Assembly: GCF_004803475.1 (NCBI RefSeq)
Contig: NZ_SRKY01000001.1
Span: 1,276,824-1,340,823 of the forward strand
Origin: Aliishimia ponticola
GTDB lineage: Bacteria > Pseudomonadota > Alphaproteobacteria > Rhodobacterales > Rhodobacteraceae
Direction: 5' to 3'
Length of the DNA stretch: 64,000 bases
In this document: positions 38,487 through 47,159 of the stretch, piece by piece
Position numbering within the stretch: position 1 is the first letter of the stretch
How the letters are laid out: each line of letters begins with the position of its first letter
Notes under the pieces: generated by a model
Told to the model about the DNA's origin: nothing
Seen by the model: the letters and a program-made list of their open reading frames with translations, nothing else
Database searches by the model: none
Program-made: the position numbers and the translations under genes

Positions 38487-40172
38487 TCACTCCGCCGCGA
38501 TCGGTTTGGGGGCTGGCGCTTTTGCCTTGGGCTTGGCGCCGTGTTCGTATTCTTCAAGGAAATCCAGCACTTCCTGACGGTAGGCGTAGTAGTCGGGGTG
38601 TTCCAACAGCGCCTTGCGAGTGCGCGGGCGCGGCAGATCGACATTGGTGATCTTGCCGATGGTGGCCTGCGGCCCGTTGGTCATCATCACCACGCGGTCC
38701 GCCAGCAGAATGGCTTCGTCCACATCATGTGTGACACAAATCGCGGTGACCTTGGTCCGGCTCCAGACCTCCATCAGCACTTCCTGAAGTTCCCAGCGCG
38801 TCAGACTGTCGAGCATCCCGAAAGGCTCATCCAGCAGCAGCAGCTTGGGCGACAGCGCAAAGGCCCGCGCGATACCGACCCGCTGCTGCATGCCGTTCGA
38901 CATATCCGAGGCCGGCTTGTCCATCGCATTCCCAAGGCCCACGCGTTCCAGATAGTATTCCACCACGTCCTGACGTTCCGCGCGGCTGGCACGGGGATAG
39001 ACCTTGTCGACGCCAATCGCGCAGTTTTCGCGCGCGGTCAGCCACGGGAACAGGTTGGGCGATTGGAACACCACGGCGCGTTCGGGATCGGCCCCTTCCA
39101 CATGGCGGCCATCCAGCTTGATCGCGCCCTTCGAAATCCCGTTCAGACCGGCAGCCATGGTCAAGACCGTGGACTTGCCGCAGCCCGAATGGCCGATCAG
39201 CGAAATGAACTCGCCCCGGTCGATCTTGAGGTCGAAATCCTCCACCACGGTCAGCGGCCCCTTGGGCGTTGGATAGACCTTGTGCAGTTGCGAGAAGTCG
39301 AGGAACCGATCGTCGATCAGCCCCTTCTGCGCGTCCTGCACTGCGGCGGGAATACCGTGGATCGGCGTGATTTCCGGCAGCATCCGTGTGCCTTCAACGC
39401 GCGCCTCGATGCCGACATCCATTAGGTATTTCGTAACATCCGCGCGCAGCCGTTTGAAGGCGTCGCTGCTGTTCATCTCCATCCGGTCACGCGGACGCGG
39501 GATGGTGACTGTGAACTCCTCCCCCAGGCTGCCATCAGGGTTCAGCGCGATGATCCGGTCCGCAAGGATGATCGCCTCATCCACGTCATTGGTGATCAGA
39601 ACGCAGGTCTTCTTGTCGGCTTCCCAGATATGCTCGATCTCATCCGCCAGATTGGCGCGGGTAAGAGCATCCAGCGCGGAAAGCGGCTCATCCAGCAGCA
39701 GCATTTCCGGGTTCATCGCCAGCGCACGCGCCACGTTCACCCGCTGACGCATCCCGCCCGACAGTTCCGCCGGACGGCGCGTGGCGGCATGGCTCAGCCC
39801 CACCATCTTCACGTAATGGGCGACTTTCTCGGCGCGTTCCGCCTTGGACAGGTTCGGAAACACCGTATCCACCGCAAGCCCGACATTGCCGTTCACCGTC
39901 AACCACGGCATCAGCGAATAGCTTTGGAAGATCACGCCGCGTTCCGGTCCCGGCCCGGTGATCGGCGCGCCCTTGAAGGTGACGCTGCCCTTGGTCGGCT
40001 GTTCCAGACCTGCCATCAGGTTGATGAGCGTGGTCTTGCCAGTGCCCGAGAACCCGAGGAGGACAAGGAACTCGCCCTCCTGCACGTCTAGGTCGATATT
40101 CTTCAGAACATGGGTGGCGTGCAGACCGGTGCCGAAGCTTTGGCTGACGTTTTCCAGTTTGAGAATGCTCAT
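38487..40172 (-). CDS. nrtC: Nitrate ABC transporter ATPase with two fused ATP-binding domains
   Basis: This 561-residue protein holds two complete ABC domains. Domain 1 (about 1-270) has Walker A GFSGTGKTTLINL, signature LSGGMRQRVNVARAL and LLLDEPLSALD. Domain 2 (about 295-545) has GHSGCGKSTVLTM, MSNGMQQRVGIARAF and LLLDEPFGMLD. It thus combines in one chain the work of the separate NrtC and NrtD ATPases of cyanobacteria, and it lacks the NrtA-like C-terminal domain of NrtC. It powers nitrate import with NrtA and NrtB. The start follows AAAGGATC, and its stop overlaps the globin start region. Confidence 0.88.
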   Translation of the reverse strand: MSILKLENVSQSFGTGLHATHVLKNIDLDVQEGEFLVLLGFSGTGKTTLINLMAGLEQPTKGSVTFKGAPITGPGPERGVIFQSYSLMPWLTVNGNVGLAVDTVFPNLSKAERAEKVAHYVKMVGLSHAATRRPAELSGGMRQRVNVARALAMNPEMLLLDEPLSALDALTRANLADEIEHIWEADKKTCVLITNDVDEAIILADRIIALNPDGSLGEEFTVTIPRPRDRMEMNSSDAFKRLRADVTKYLMDVGIEARVEGTRMLPEITPIHGIPAAVQDAQKGLIDDRFLDFSQLHKVYPTPKGPLTVVEDFDLKIDRGEFISLIGHSGCGKSTVLTMAAGLNGISKGAIKLDGRHVEGADPERAVVFQSPNLFPWLTARENCAIGVDKVYPRASRAERQDVVEYYLERVGLGNAMDKPASDMSNGMQQRVGIARAFALSPKLLLLDEPFGMLDSLTRWELQEVLMEVWSRTKVTAICVTHDVDEAILLADRVVMMTNGPQATIGKITNVDLPRPRTRKALLEHPDYYAYRQEVLDFLEEYEHGAKPKAKAPAPKPIAAE

Positions 40173-40218
40173 GGGATGATCCTTTTCTAAACGACCGGTT
40201 GCGGGCAACGCGGGCCTG

Positions 40219-41295
40219 TCACCGGTTGTTCGTGAAGGTGAAGAGCGATTGCAGGGCGTACATGACCCGGTCCAGCAGGAAGCCGATGACACCGATGGTC
40301 AGCACAGCAACCATGATCTTGGCGAGGCTGGAGGACGACCCGTTCTGGAATTCATCCCAGACGAATTTGCCCAGCCCCGGGTTCTGCGCCAGCATCTCGG
40401 CGGCGATCAGCACCATCCAGCCAACACCAAGGCTGAGACGCAGTCCGGTAAAGATCAGCGGCAGCGCCGATGGCAGCACCAGCTTGGTGATCTTGGTCCA
40501 GGTGTTCATCTTCAGAACCTTCGAGACATTCACCAGGTCCTTGTCGATAGATGCCACGCCCAGCGCGGTATTGATCAGCGTCGGCCACAGCGAACACAGC
40601 GTCACAGTCACGGCGGAGATCACAAAGCTTTTCGGCAGCAGCCCGTCATTGGATGCCGCAAGCGCCGACACGATCATGGTCACGATCGGCAGCCATGCCA
40701 GCGGCGAGACCGGCTTGAAGATCTGGATCAACGGGTTCAGCGCGGCATTGGCCGTCGGCGACAGACCCGCAGCGATCCCCAGCGGCACCGCGACCACGGT
40801 TGCGATCAGGAAGCCAAAGAACACGGTCTGGATAGAGGTCCAGATCTGCTGGTAATATGTCGGCGCGCCGGTATAGGCCCGCTGGATCGGTTCCTTGCCC
40901 TGTTCGACGCGGCGTTCGTTCAGTTGCGCGACCTTGGCGTTGAATTCGGCTTTCGCCTCGCCCTTCGCCATCGCGTCCTTGTGCAGATTGACGGTCTCTT
41001 GCCAGACCTGCGCCGGACCCGGCACCGCCCCGAGGGATGTCTGCACTTTCGGCGCCAGCGTGGCCCACAGCAGAAGGAACGCGCAAATCGCCAGCAAAGG
41101 CACCGCCAGAAGCCGCCAGATGTCCTTCATCTGGGCCCGCGGGTTGTCACCGGCGGCCGCCTTCAGCAGCGGCGTCAGCCATGCCAGACCAAGCACCTGG
41201 AACCATTTGTCAGCGGCATTGATACGGGTGAAGAGCCGCGCGCGCCGCGCTTCGCGTTCGGCGCTTTGGGCGAAATTGGGGTCTACGGTTGTCAT
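40219..41295 (-). CDS. nrtB: Nitrate ABC transporter permease
   Basis: This 358-residue inner-membrane protein has a long cytoplasmic N terminus and then membrane helices. It belongs to the NrtB/SsuC permease family. The EAA-type coupling loop appears around VNVSKVLKMNTWTKITKLVLPSA (key part NVSKVLKMN), followed by the last helices. The region between the first two helices carries a charged periplasmic segment of about 70 residues. The ATG at 41295 follows AAAGG. It lies between nrtA and the double ATPase. Confidence 0.87.
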   Translation of the reverse strand: MTTVDPNFAQSAEREARRARLFTRINAADKWFQVLGLAWLTPLLKAAAGDNPRAQMKDIWRLLAVPLLAICAFLLLWATLAPKVQTSLGAVPGPAQVWQETVNLHKDAMAKGEAKAEFNAKVAQLNERRVEQGKEPIQRAYTGAPTYYQQIWTSIQTVFFGFLIATVVAVPLGIAAGLSPTANAALNPLIQIFKPVSPLAWLPIVTMIVSALAASNDGLLPKSFVISAVTVTLCSLWPTLINTALGVASIDKDLVNVSKVLKMNTWTKITKLVLPSALPLIFTGLRLSLGVGWMVLIAAEMLAQNPGLGKFVWDEFQNGSSSSLAKIMVAVLTIGVIGFLLDRVMYALQSLFTFTNNR

Positions 41296-41342
41296 GGGGC
41301 TGGACCTTTGCGGATCATAGAGGGTTGGCGGCTGGGATTTGA

Positions 41343-41373
41343 GGACGGACACCCGAGCAGAGAGCGCCCGTCC
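41343..41373 (-). terminator. Weak hairpin between nrtA and nrtB
   Basis: GGACGG and CCGTCC pair around a 19-base loop in the 88-base gap after the nrtA stop. The stem is short and has no T-tract, so it may be an RNA processing or stability element. Confidence 0.35.
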
Positions 41374-41383
41374 CCTGCCTTGC

Positions 41384-42754
41384 TCAGCCTTCGACGTTGG
41401 TGCCGACGACCTTCTGTTCGCCCTTCAGACCGATGGGCAGTGAGTCGAGATAGGCGTTCGGTTGCTTGCCGTCATAGGCGATGCCGTCGATGATATCTTC
41501 GGGCGGTGTCGGTGCCTTGTAGCCGTCGCTGTCCCAGGGGAAGTCAGCTTCGTTCGCAAGACCGTCATCCACCAGCAGGCGCGCGGCTTCCAGATAGATT
41601 TCCGGCTTGTAGACGGATTTGGCGACCTCATCATACCAGCTGTCGGACTTCGGCTCTGCGATCTGCCCCCAGCGGCGCATCTGCGTCAGATACCAGACCG
41701 CGTCGGAGTAGAACGGGTAGGTCGCGTTGTAGCGGAAGAACACGTTGAAGTCGGGAACGTCCCGCTTGTCGCCCTTTTCATATTCGAACGTGCCGGTCAT
41801 GGAGTTGGCGATCACTTCCGCGTCCGCGCCCACATATTCCGGCTTGGCCAGCATCTCCACCGCTTCCATGCGGTTGGCATTGTCGTTCTCGTCCAGCCAG
41901 ATCGCCGCGCGGATCAGCGCCTTGGTCACGGCCAGCGTGGTATTGGGGTACTGCTCGGCGAATTCGGCCGTGATGCCAAAGACCTTTTCGGGGTTGTTCT
42001 TCCACAGCTCGTAATCGGTGATGACCGGAACGCCGATGCCCTTGAACACCGCTTGCTGGTTCCATGGCTCGCCCACGCAATAGCCATAGATAGTGCCCGC
42101 TTCGAGCGTCGCCGGCATTTGCGGCGGCGGCGTCACGGACAGCAGAACATCGGCGCCGATCTGGCCGGAGATGTTCTCCTGGGAATAGTAACCTGGATGC
42201 AGCCCACCCGCCGCAAGCCAGTAACGCAACTCGTAATTGTGAGTGGAGACCGGGAAAACCATACCCATGTTGAAGGGCTTGCCTTCGGACTTGTACTTTT
42301 CGACGACCGGGGCCAGCGCCTCTGCCGAAATCGGGTGCTGCGGGCGACCATCGTCCATTTTCGGGATATGCGGCAGCATCTCTTCCCAGACCTCGTTCGA
42401 CACGGTGATACCGTTGCCGTTCAGGTCCATGGAAAACGGTGTGATGATATGTGCTTCGGTGCCGAAACCGATGGTCGCGGCCAACGGCTGACCGGCCAGC
42501 ATATGCGCGCCGTCAAGCTGCCCACCGATCACGCCATCCAGCAGCACTTTCCAGTTTGCCTGCGCTTCGAGCGTGACGAACAGCCCTTCATCCAGGAAGT
42601 ACCCGTTCTCATAGGCAACCGCGAGCGGCGCCATATCCGTCAGCTTGATGAAGCCGAAGGTCAGTTCGTCCTTCTCAAGTTCGAGAAGCTCGGCGAAAGC
42701 CGGACTGGCCAGCGCGGTTGTGGTGGCGAGGCCGATCAGAAGCTTTTTCATCAT
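41384..42754 (-). CDS. nrtA: Nitrate ABC transporter substrate-binding protein
   Basis: This 456-residue nitrate/nitrite-binding protein is of the NrtA/CynA type. A Sec signal peptide ([21 protein letters not shown]) is followed by [21 protein letters not shown] and the family segment [19 protein letters not shown]. The same family gives the cytoplasmic sensor NasS encoded next door. The gene is first after the RNA leader, so its transcription should depend on NasT. Confidence 0.9.
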   Translation of the reverse strand: MMKKLLIGLATTTALASPAFAELLELEKDELTFGFIKLTDMAPLAVAYENGYFLDEGLFVTLEAQANWKVLLDGVIGGQLDGAHMLAGQPLAATIGFGTEAHIITPFSMDLNGNGITVSNEVWEEMLPHIPKMDDGRPQHPISAEALAPVVEKYKSEGKPFNMGMVFPVSTHNYELRYWLAAGGLHPGYYSQENISGQIGADVLLSVTPPPQMPATLEAGTIYGYCVGEPWNQQAVFKGIGVPVITDYELWKNNPEKVFGITAEFAEQYPNTTLAVTKALIRAAIWLDENDNANRMEAVEMLAKPEYVGADAEVIANSMTGTFEYEKGDKRDVPDFNVFFRYNATYPFYSDAVWYLTQMRRWGQIAEPKSDSWYDEVAKSVYKPEIYLEAARLLVDDGLANEADFPWDSDGYKAPTPPEDIIDGIAYDGKQPNAYLDSLPIGLKGEQKVVGTNVEG

Positions 42755-42804
42755 GTGTCCTTTCGATGCGCCACGGGCAATGCAAGAAAGACCGCGGCAA
42801 ACGC

Positions 42805-42918
42805 AAAAAAGGCCGTTCACTATCCACCGGAGCGTTCCGGAAGAAAGCGAGCGACCTTGCTCAGACTATCCCTGTCTTTGGGAAGAATTCGGATCGACCC
42901 ACGCCATTGCGGGTCGAT
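42805..42918 (-). promoter_or_regulatory. Putative NasT-responsive antitermination leader of the nas operon
   Basis: In the transcript of the 271-base gap before nrtA, an 8-bp stem (42893-42918) is followed by two small hairpins. The first, at 42849-42862, has stem GAGC/GCTC and loop AAGGTC. The second, at 42827-42840, has stem CCGG/CCGG and loop AACGCT. An 8-base linker separates them. Both hexaloops have A at position 1 and G at position 4, the pattern bound by ANTAR proteins. A run of six U (42810-42805) follows. I could not find by eye a strong terminator stem that competes with the second hairpin. Confidence 0.6.
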
Positions 42919-43025
42919 GGACCTACGATGCGGCATCGCAGCAATTCGCGAAAGGTTTTCTTAGAAGTTTTGCCGCCTTTTGGCCCGATTTCCACCCGCA
43001 GGCGCGCAGAATGTCCAAAAACTAG

Positions 43026-44201
43026 TCATTCACCCTGCGATGGATCAAAAACGCGCCGGTCAAAGAACGTGTCCGGCAGCAGAGTCAGCCCACCCCGCGC
43101 CGAGGCGACGGGCATTTCCGTGCGAATCGTGCCTTCGACCTTTTCCGACGCGCCGGGCAAATCGCTGGCGGTGGAGGCCAGATGCCGCCGGTACAGATCG
43201 GAGCGAAAGACCTGCGACACCACATCCGCGTCGAAGCCGTCGGGCGATCCGTGGAACTGCGCCAGCCGGTGAGCGATCCATTTAGCCTGACTGCGCCACG
43301 GGAAACTGGCCGCGCCATCGTGGAATTCGACGAAACGCGGCACGTCGCGCTGGTCGCCGCGTGACGAGATCGTCAACTGCCCCGTCAAGGCCCGGTCGAT
43401 CACCTCGGCGGGCACATCAAGATAGTTTTTGCGCGACAGAAGCTCGCTCGCCGTGCCGCGCCGCGCCGGTTCCGCCAGCCAGCGCCCCGCGCGCCAGACC
43501 GACCGCATCAGCCGCCCCAGCAGATCAGGTTCCATATCAGCCCAGTCGGTGCGGGTCGCCAGAACCTTCTCCGGCGCAAAGCTCCAGATCGAACAGCCCG
43601 GCAGCAGCAAGGCCCCGACCCCCTGCTCCACCGCGACGGAGCCCCAAGGCTCCCCCACGCAGAAGGCATCCACATCGCCCGCCGCCAGCGCGCTTGCCAT
43701 CAATGGCGGCGGCACCGTGCGGATGACGATATCCGCGTCGCGCAGTTTCGTGGCCCCGAACCAATAGCGCAAAAGCTCCACATGCATGGAGAACGGGAAC
43801 GGCACGCCAAAGGTCAGCGTCCGGCTGCGGGTCTTGCTCAGCGCCTCTGCCGCGGCAAACGGGTCGGCGAAATCGAAGCCGAACCCCTGTTCGCGCAACT
43901 CTTGTTCCAGCGCCTTGCCGACACCAATCACATTGCCATTTACCGACATTACGGAAACAGCGGAAAGCGGCGTTGCGACCCCGCCAAGTTGCATCGCCAT
44001 GGCAATGGGGATCGGCGACAGCATATGCGCCGCGTCGACCCGCCCAAAGGCGAGCATATCGCGCAGCGACGACCATGACGGCGCAGCGATCAGGTCCAGC
44101 GCGATACCTTCGGTTTCGGCAAACCCCATTTCCTGCGCCACGATCAAGGGGGCGGCATCGACCAGCGGCATATAGGCCGCCGAGAGCGTAACTGTCTTCA
44201 T
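43026..44201 (-). CDS. nasS: Nitrate/nitrite sensor NasS
   Basis: This 391-residue relative of NrtA lacks a signal peptide and so stays in the cytoplasm. Family segments include LSAAYMPLVDAAPLIVAQEM, FGVPFPFSMHVELLRYW and DAFCVGEPWGSVAVEQG. In known systems NasS holds NasT inactive until nitrate or nitrite binds. Its ATG overlaps the nasT stop (ATGA), so the pair is made together, upstream of the leader and structural genes. Confidence 0.9.
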   Translation of the reverse strand: MKTVTLSAAYMPLVDAAPLIVAQEMGFAETEGIALDLIAAPSWSSLRDMLAFGRVDAAHMLSPIPIAMAMQLGGVATPLSAVSVMSVNGNVIGVGKALEQELREQGFGFDFADPFAAAEALSKTRSRTLTFGVPFPFSMHVELLRYWFGATKLRDADIVIRTVPPPLMASALAAGDVDAFCVGEPWGSVAVEQGVGALLLPGCSIWSFAPEKVLATRTDWADMEPDLLGRLMRSVWRAGRWLAEPARRGTASELLSRKNYLDVPAEVIDRALTGQLTISSRGDQRDVPRFVEFHDGAASFPWRSQAKWIAHRLAQFHGSPDGFDADVVSQVFRSDLYRRHLASTASDLPGASEKVEGTIRTEMPVASARGGLTLLPDTFFDRRVFDPSQGE

Positions 44202-44782
44202 CCCAGCAGCCCCGCTGCCGTGACCAGCGCCTCGGCCACGTCCACGACCTTGCGCCCCTGATCCATGGCCGTCTTGCGCAGCAGCGCATAGGCCGCGTCC
44301 TCATCCACGCCCTTCGCCTTCATCAGCAGCCCCTTGGCGCGGTCGATCACCTTACGCTCTTCCAAGGCGCGGCGGGTCTCGGCCAATTCGTTGCGCATCT
44401 GGCGCACCATGGCAAAGCGCGCGATGGCGATATCCATTACCGGCTTCACCCGCTCGGGGCGCAGCCCGTCCACCACATAGGCGGACACGCCCGCCTCAAT
44501 CGCCGCCTGCGCCAACCCGCCCGCTGCGCCCGATACGAACATCGCCACCGGCCGATCCAGCGGGCCAGAGGCCAGCGTCAGTTCTTCCAGCATGTCGCGT
44601 GTGGGGTTATCGACATCGACCAATACGATGTCCGGTGCATGCGCCGCGATCTTGCGCGCCAGACTGCTGGCATTGCCGATCACGAAGACTTCGCAATCCT
44701 CGGCCTCCTTGAGCGCGTCAACGATGCCGATGGCGCGATCCCGGTCTTCCTCGACAACAACAACAGTCAATTTCTTCTGCAT
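44198..44782 (-). CDS. nasT: ANTAR-domain antiterminator NasT
   Basis: This 194-residue protein has an N-terminal pseudo-receiver domain (LTVVVVEEDRDRAIGIVDAL) and a C-terminal ANTAR RNA-binding domain (EERKVIDRAKGLLMKAKGVD, AYALLRKTAMDQGRKVVDVA). In nitrate or nitrite it is released by NasS and binds paired hairpins in the nas leader to prevent termination. The ATG at 44782 gives the usual family length. The frame remains open further upstream, without family similarity. Confidence 0.92.
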   Translation of the reverse strand: MQKKLTVVVVEEDRDRAIGIVDALKEAEDCEVFVIGNASSLARKIAAHAPDIVLVDVDNPTRDMLEELTLASGPLDRPVAMFVSGAAGGLAQAAIEAGVSAYVVDGLRPERVKPVMDIAIARFAMVRQMRNELAETRRALEERKVIDRAKGLLMKAKGVDEDAAYALLRKTAMDQGRKVVDVAEALVTAAGLLG

Positions 44783-44946
44783 GGCACCTGTTGCCACGGT
44801 CAAAGCGCTGCTTTCAAGCCACGAAAAATCGCAAGCTCCGTCCACGCGCCCGAAACTTCGCGTCAACGCGTGCTTTGCGCAAAATCAAGGCAGATTGCGA
44901 AGACCGCCAGCTTGCGCAGGCCCGGCGCGGGCATATGCCCCGCGCA

Positions 44947-46017
44947 TTACGGAATGCGCAGGCCGATCTTCCCTATATGTCCTTTTTCAAGGAAGGCTTC
45001 CTGCGCGGCACGGATGTCCTTCAGGTCAAAGCTGGCGGCCACGACGGGACGGATTTCGCCCCGTTCGATATAGCCGACAAGGTCGGTGAACACGCGCGGA
45101 TCCTGCCGCGTGCTGCCGATCAGCGTCTGATCCTTGAGATACAGCGTGCGCAGATCAAGCTCCACAATCGGGCCAGCAATCGCGCCCGAGGTCACATAGC
45201 GTCCACGCACCGCCAGCGCGTCCAGCAAACCCGGCCAGCGCGCCCCGCCCACAAGGTCGAGAACCACATCGAAAGCATCGGCTGGCAGGTCGTCATCCCG
45301 GCCCAGCGTGGCATCCGCGCCCAGGCTCCGAAGGTCATCCGCCTTGGCCGGGCTGGTCACAGCCGTCACATGCGCCCCGCGCCGTTTGGCCAGTTGGATC
45401 GCAGCCGATCCGACCCCGCCGGACGCGCCGGTGATCAGCACACGCTCCGCCCCCAGACCGGCGCGCTGCACCATGCCTTCTGCGGTGGAAAACGCGCAGG
45501 GAAAGGAGGCCAATTCAAGATCCGACAGCGGGCTGTTCACAGCGATGGCCTGTTCCGCATCTATGGTGGCGAACTGGGCAAATGCGCCGTCCCGCTCTGA
45601 CCCGAAGGTGAAAAGCGCAAAAGGATCGGCGCTGTCCGATGGGTGATACATGGGGCGCACCAGCACGCGCTGGCCCACGCGCGCGGCATCGACGCCCGTG
45701 CCAACAGCGACGATCTTGCCGCAGCAATCGGCCCCTTGGATGCGCGGAAAGTCCAGCGCGCCCGACCAGCCGCCATCGGCATCCGACGCCCCGCCATAGC
45801 CTTCCGTCGCGGCGGAATTCGTATCGCCCCGCACCGCCTTGGAATACCAGCCCGTCCGTGTATTGACGTCGGTATTGTTGACCGCCGACGCCCCGACGCG
45901 GATCAGCACTTCGCCGGCTGCGGGCTGGGGCACGGCCACATCCGCGCGGTATTCCAGCCGATCAAGCCCCCCATGACCGGTCAGCAGAATGGCTTTCATC
46001 GTCTTTGGCAGGGTCAT
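44947..46017 (-). CDS. Zinc-type alcohol dehydrogenase / NADPH:quinone reductase-like protein
   Basis: This 356-residue medium-chain dehydrogenase/reductase has the nucleotide-binding motif GASGGVGSAAIQLAKRRGA about residue 180 and an N-terminal GroES-like domain (VGASAVNNTDVNTRTGWY, RIQGADCCGKIVAVG). Catalytic zinc ligands are not apparent, so the quinone-reductase branch fits better than true zinc alcohol dehydrogenases. It is divergent from a TetR regulator with a shared symmetrical operator, suggesting induction by a toxic electrophile or quinone. Confidence 0.82.
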   Translation of the reverse strand: MTLPKTMKAILLTGHGGLDRLEYRADVAVPQPAAGEVLIRVGASAVNNTDVNTRTGWYSKAVRGDTNSAATEGYGGASDADGGWSGALDFPRIQGADCCGKIVAVGTGVDAARVGQRVLVRPMYHPSDSADPFALFTFGSERDGAFAQFATIDAEQAIAVNSPLSDLELASFPCAFSTAEGMVQRAGLGAERVLITGASGGVGSAAIQLAKRRGAHVTAVTSPAKADDLRSLGADATLGRDDDLPADAFDVVLDLVGGARWPGLLDALAVRGRYVTSGAIAGPIVELDLRTLYLKDQTLIGSTRQDPRVFTDLVGYIERGEIRPVVAASFDLKDIRAAQEAFLEKGHIGKIGLRIP

Positions 46018-46037
46018 GGGACGTCCTTAAATCGGCA

Positions 46038-46083
46038 GGTAGAGCATTCATTCTACTTGCGCAGGTAGAACACTCCCTCTACC
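46038..46083. promoter_or_regulatory. Symmetrical four-half-site operator between the dehydrogenase and tetR genes
   Basis: Half-sites GTAGA and TCTAC alternate at 46039, 46052, 46065 and 46078, exactly 13 bases apart, around one dyad centre at 46060/46061. The inner pair forms TTCTACTTGCGCAGGTAGAA (46051-46070), palindromic except for one pair. The outer pair is GGTAGAG/CTCTACC. The site occupies the short gap between the two divergent starts, so a bound TetR dimer pair would control both genes. Confidence 0.65.
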
Positions 46084-46092
46084 GCGTCAAGC

Positions 46093-46653
46093 ATGACCGG
46101 AACACATGAAAAGATCGCCGCCGGGCTGGAGCGAACCTTCGCCAGCCAAGGCTTTGCCGAGCCAAGCGTCGAGACGCTGCGCGATGCCGCCGGAGTGAGC
46201 TTGCGCACCCTATACAAGTATATGCCGTCGCGGGCCGACATGGTTCTGGCCGCGCTGGAGCATCGGCACCAACGCTATATGGCGCAAGTGCTGGACGACC
46301 TGCCAGTTGATCCGGGCGCGGCGCGGGCGGCCCTGATCGACCGGGTCGGGCTTTGGATGGAACGCGAGACGACGCATGGCTGCCTGTTTCATGCAGCGGT
46401 CGCGGCAGATCCCGGCAGCAGTTCGGTCCGGGATTTGCTGTCGCGCCACAAGCAAGAGGTGGCAGAGCGCGCCGCCGCCGCCACCGGGCTGGCCGGGCAA
46501 GAGGTCGCCTTGCTGCTGATCCTCGAAGGATTGACGCAATCCTGGCCGCTGCACGGGGCGCAGGCGGTGACCGCCGCCAAGGCGCTGACATCGGCGCTGG
46601 CGGCTGGCAGCGGTTATGGCGCTGATTTGGCCGAAAGCAACACGTCCCTATAG
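46093..46653 (+). CDS. TetR/AcrR-family transcriptional regulator
   Basis: This 186-residue regulator has an N-terminal helix-turn-helix (SVETLRDAAGVSLRTLYKYM) and a helical ligand-binding C-terminal domain. It is divergent from the quinone-reductase-like gene and sits 9 bases from the end of a strong symmetrical operator, so it most likely represses that gene and itself. Its 3' end overlaps the convergent membrane protein gene by 40 bases. Confidence 0.87.
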   Translation: MTGTHEKIAAGLERTFASQGFAEPSVETLRDAAGVSLRTLYKYMPSRADMVLAALEHRHQRYMAQVLDDLPVDPGAARAALIDRVGLWMERETTHGCLFHAAVAADPGSSSVRDLLSRHKQEVAERAAAATGLAGQEVALLLILEGLTQSWPLHGAQAVTAAKALTSALAAGSGYGADLAESNTSL

Positions 46654-47120
46654 GCCGCGAGCCGGGCATTGGCATTCGTGTCCACCAGCATGACCACCGT
46701 GATCATGGCGATGGTGGTGATCAGGCTGGCGCGCCAGATCGGCCCTTGCAACAGCATGACCAGCGCAGCGCTAAGGATGATGATCAGCGGCATCACTTTA
46801 AAAACGGCGGTGCTGTACTGGGCCATCGTCGCCTCTACGCGGGTCAGTTCGGACGCGATAAATCCCGGCGGGTCGGCGGCATAGGCCGCGCCATGGCCCG
46901 CCAGCGCTTTCTGAGCGCCGTAAAACAACCCGCCGCCAAGGATCACCAACAGAACGCCTGCCATCAAGGCCGGGAGGACAAAGGCCCGCGCCACGTCTGT
47001 CCTTCCCATCTGCCAAAAGCCGAAGCTGGCGGCCAGAAACAACGCACCGAATAGGATGAAGATGGCAGAGGAAAACATCTCTGCCCGGGCCCAGTCATTT
47101 GCGGTCTTGAGAATATCCAT
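46614..47120 (-). CDS. Hypothetical four-helix membrane protein
   Basis: This 168-residue inner-membrane protein of unrecognised family has four hydrophobic segments, two near the N terminus (SSAIFILFGALFLAASFGFW, FVLPALMAGVLLVILGGGLF) and two near the C terminus (MPLIIILSAALVMLLQG, ASLITTIAMITVVMLV). A soluble loop of about 45 residues lies between the pairs. It follows the AraC regulator gene on the same strand after 39 bases, so the two may be co-expressed. Function unknown. Confidence 0.65.
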   Translation of the reverse strand: MDILKTANDWARAEMFSSAIFILFGALFLAASFGFWQMGRTDVARAFVLPALMAGVLLVILGGGLFYGAQKALAGHGAAYAADPPGFIASELTRVEATMAQYSTAVFKVMPLIIILSAALVMLLQGPIWRASLITTIAMITVVMLVDTNANARLAAYRDVLLSAKSAP

Positions 47121-47159
47121 CGCCTTGCGTCCTTCTTTGTACCGATCCAGCGCCGCGCC

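Noticed and set aside
42755..43025. Possible sigma-54 promoter for the nas operon
   Set aside because: No good match to the GG/GC -24/-12 pattern was found in the leader region by eye.
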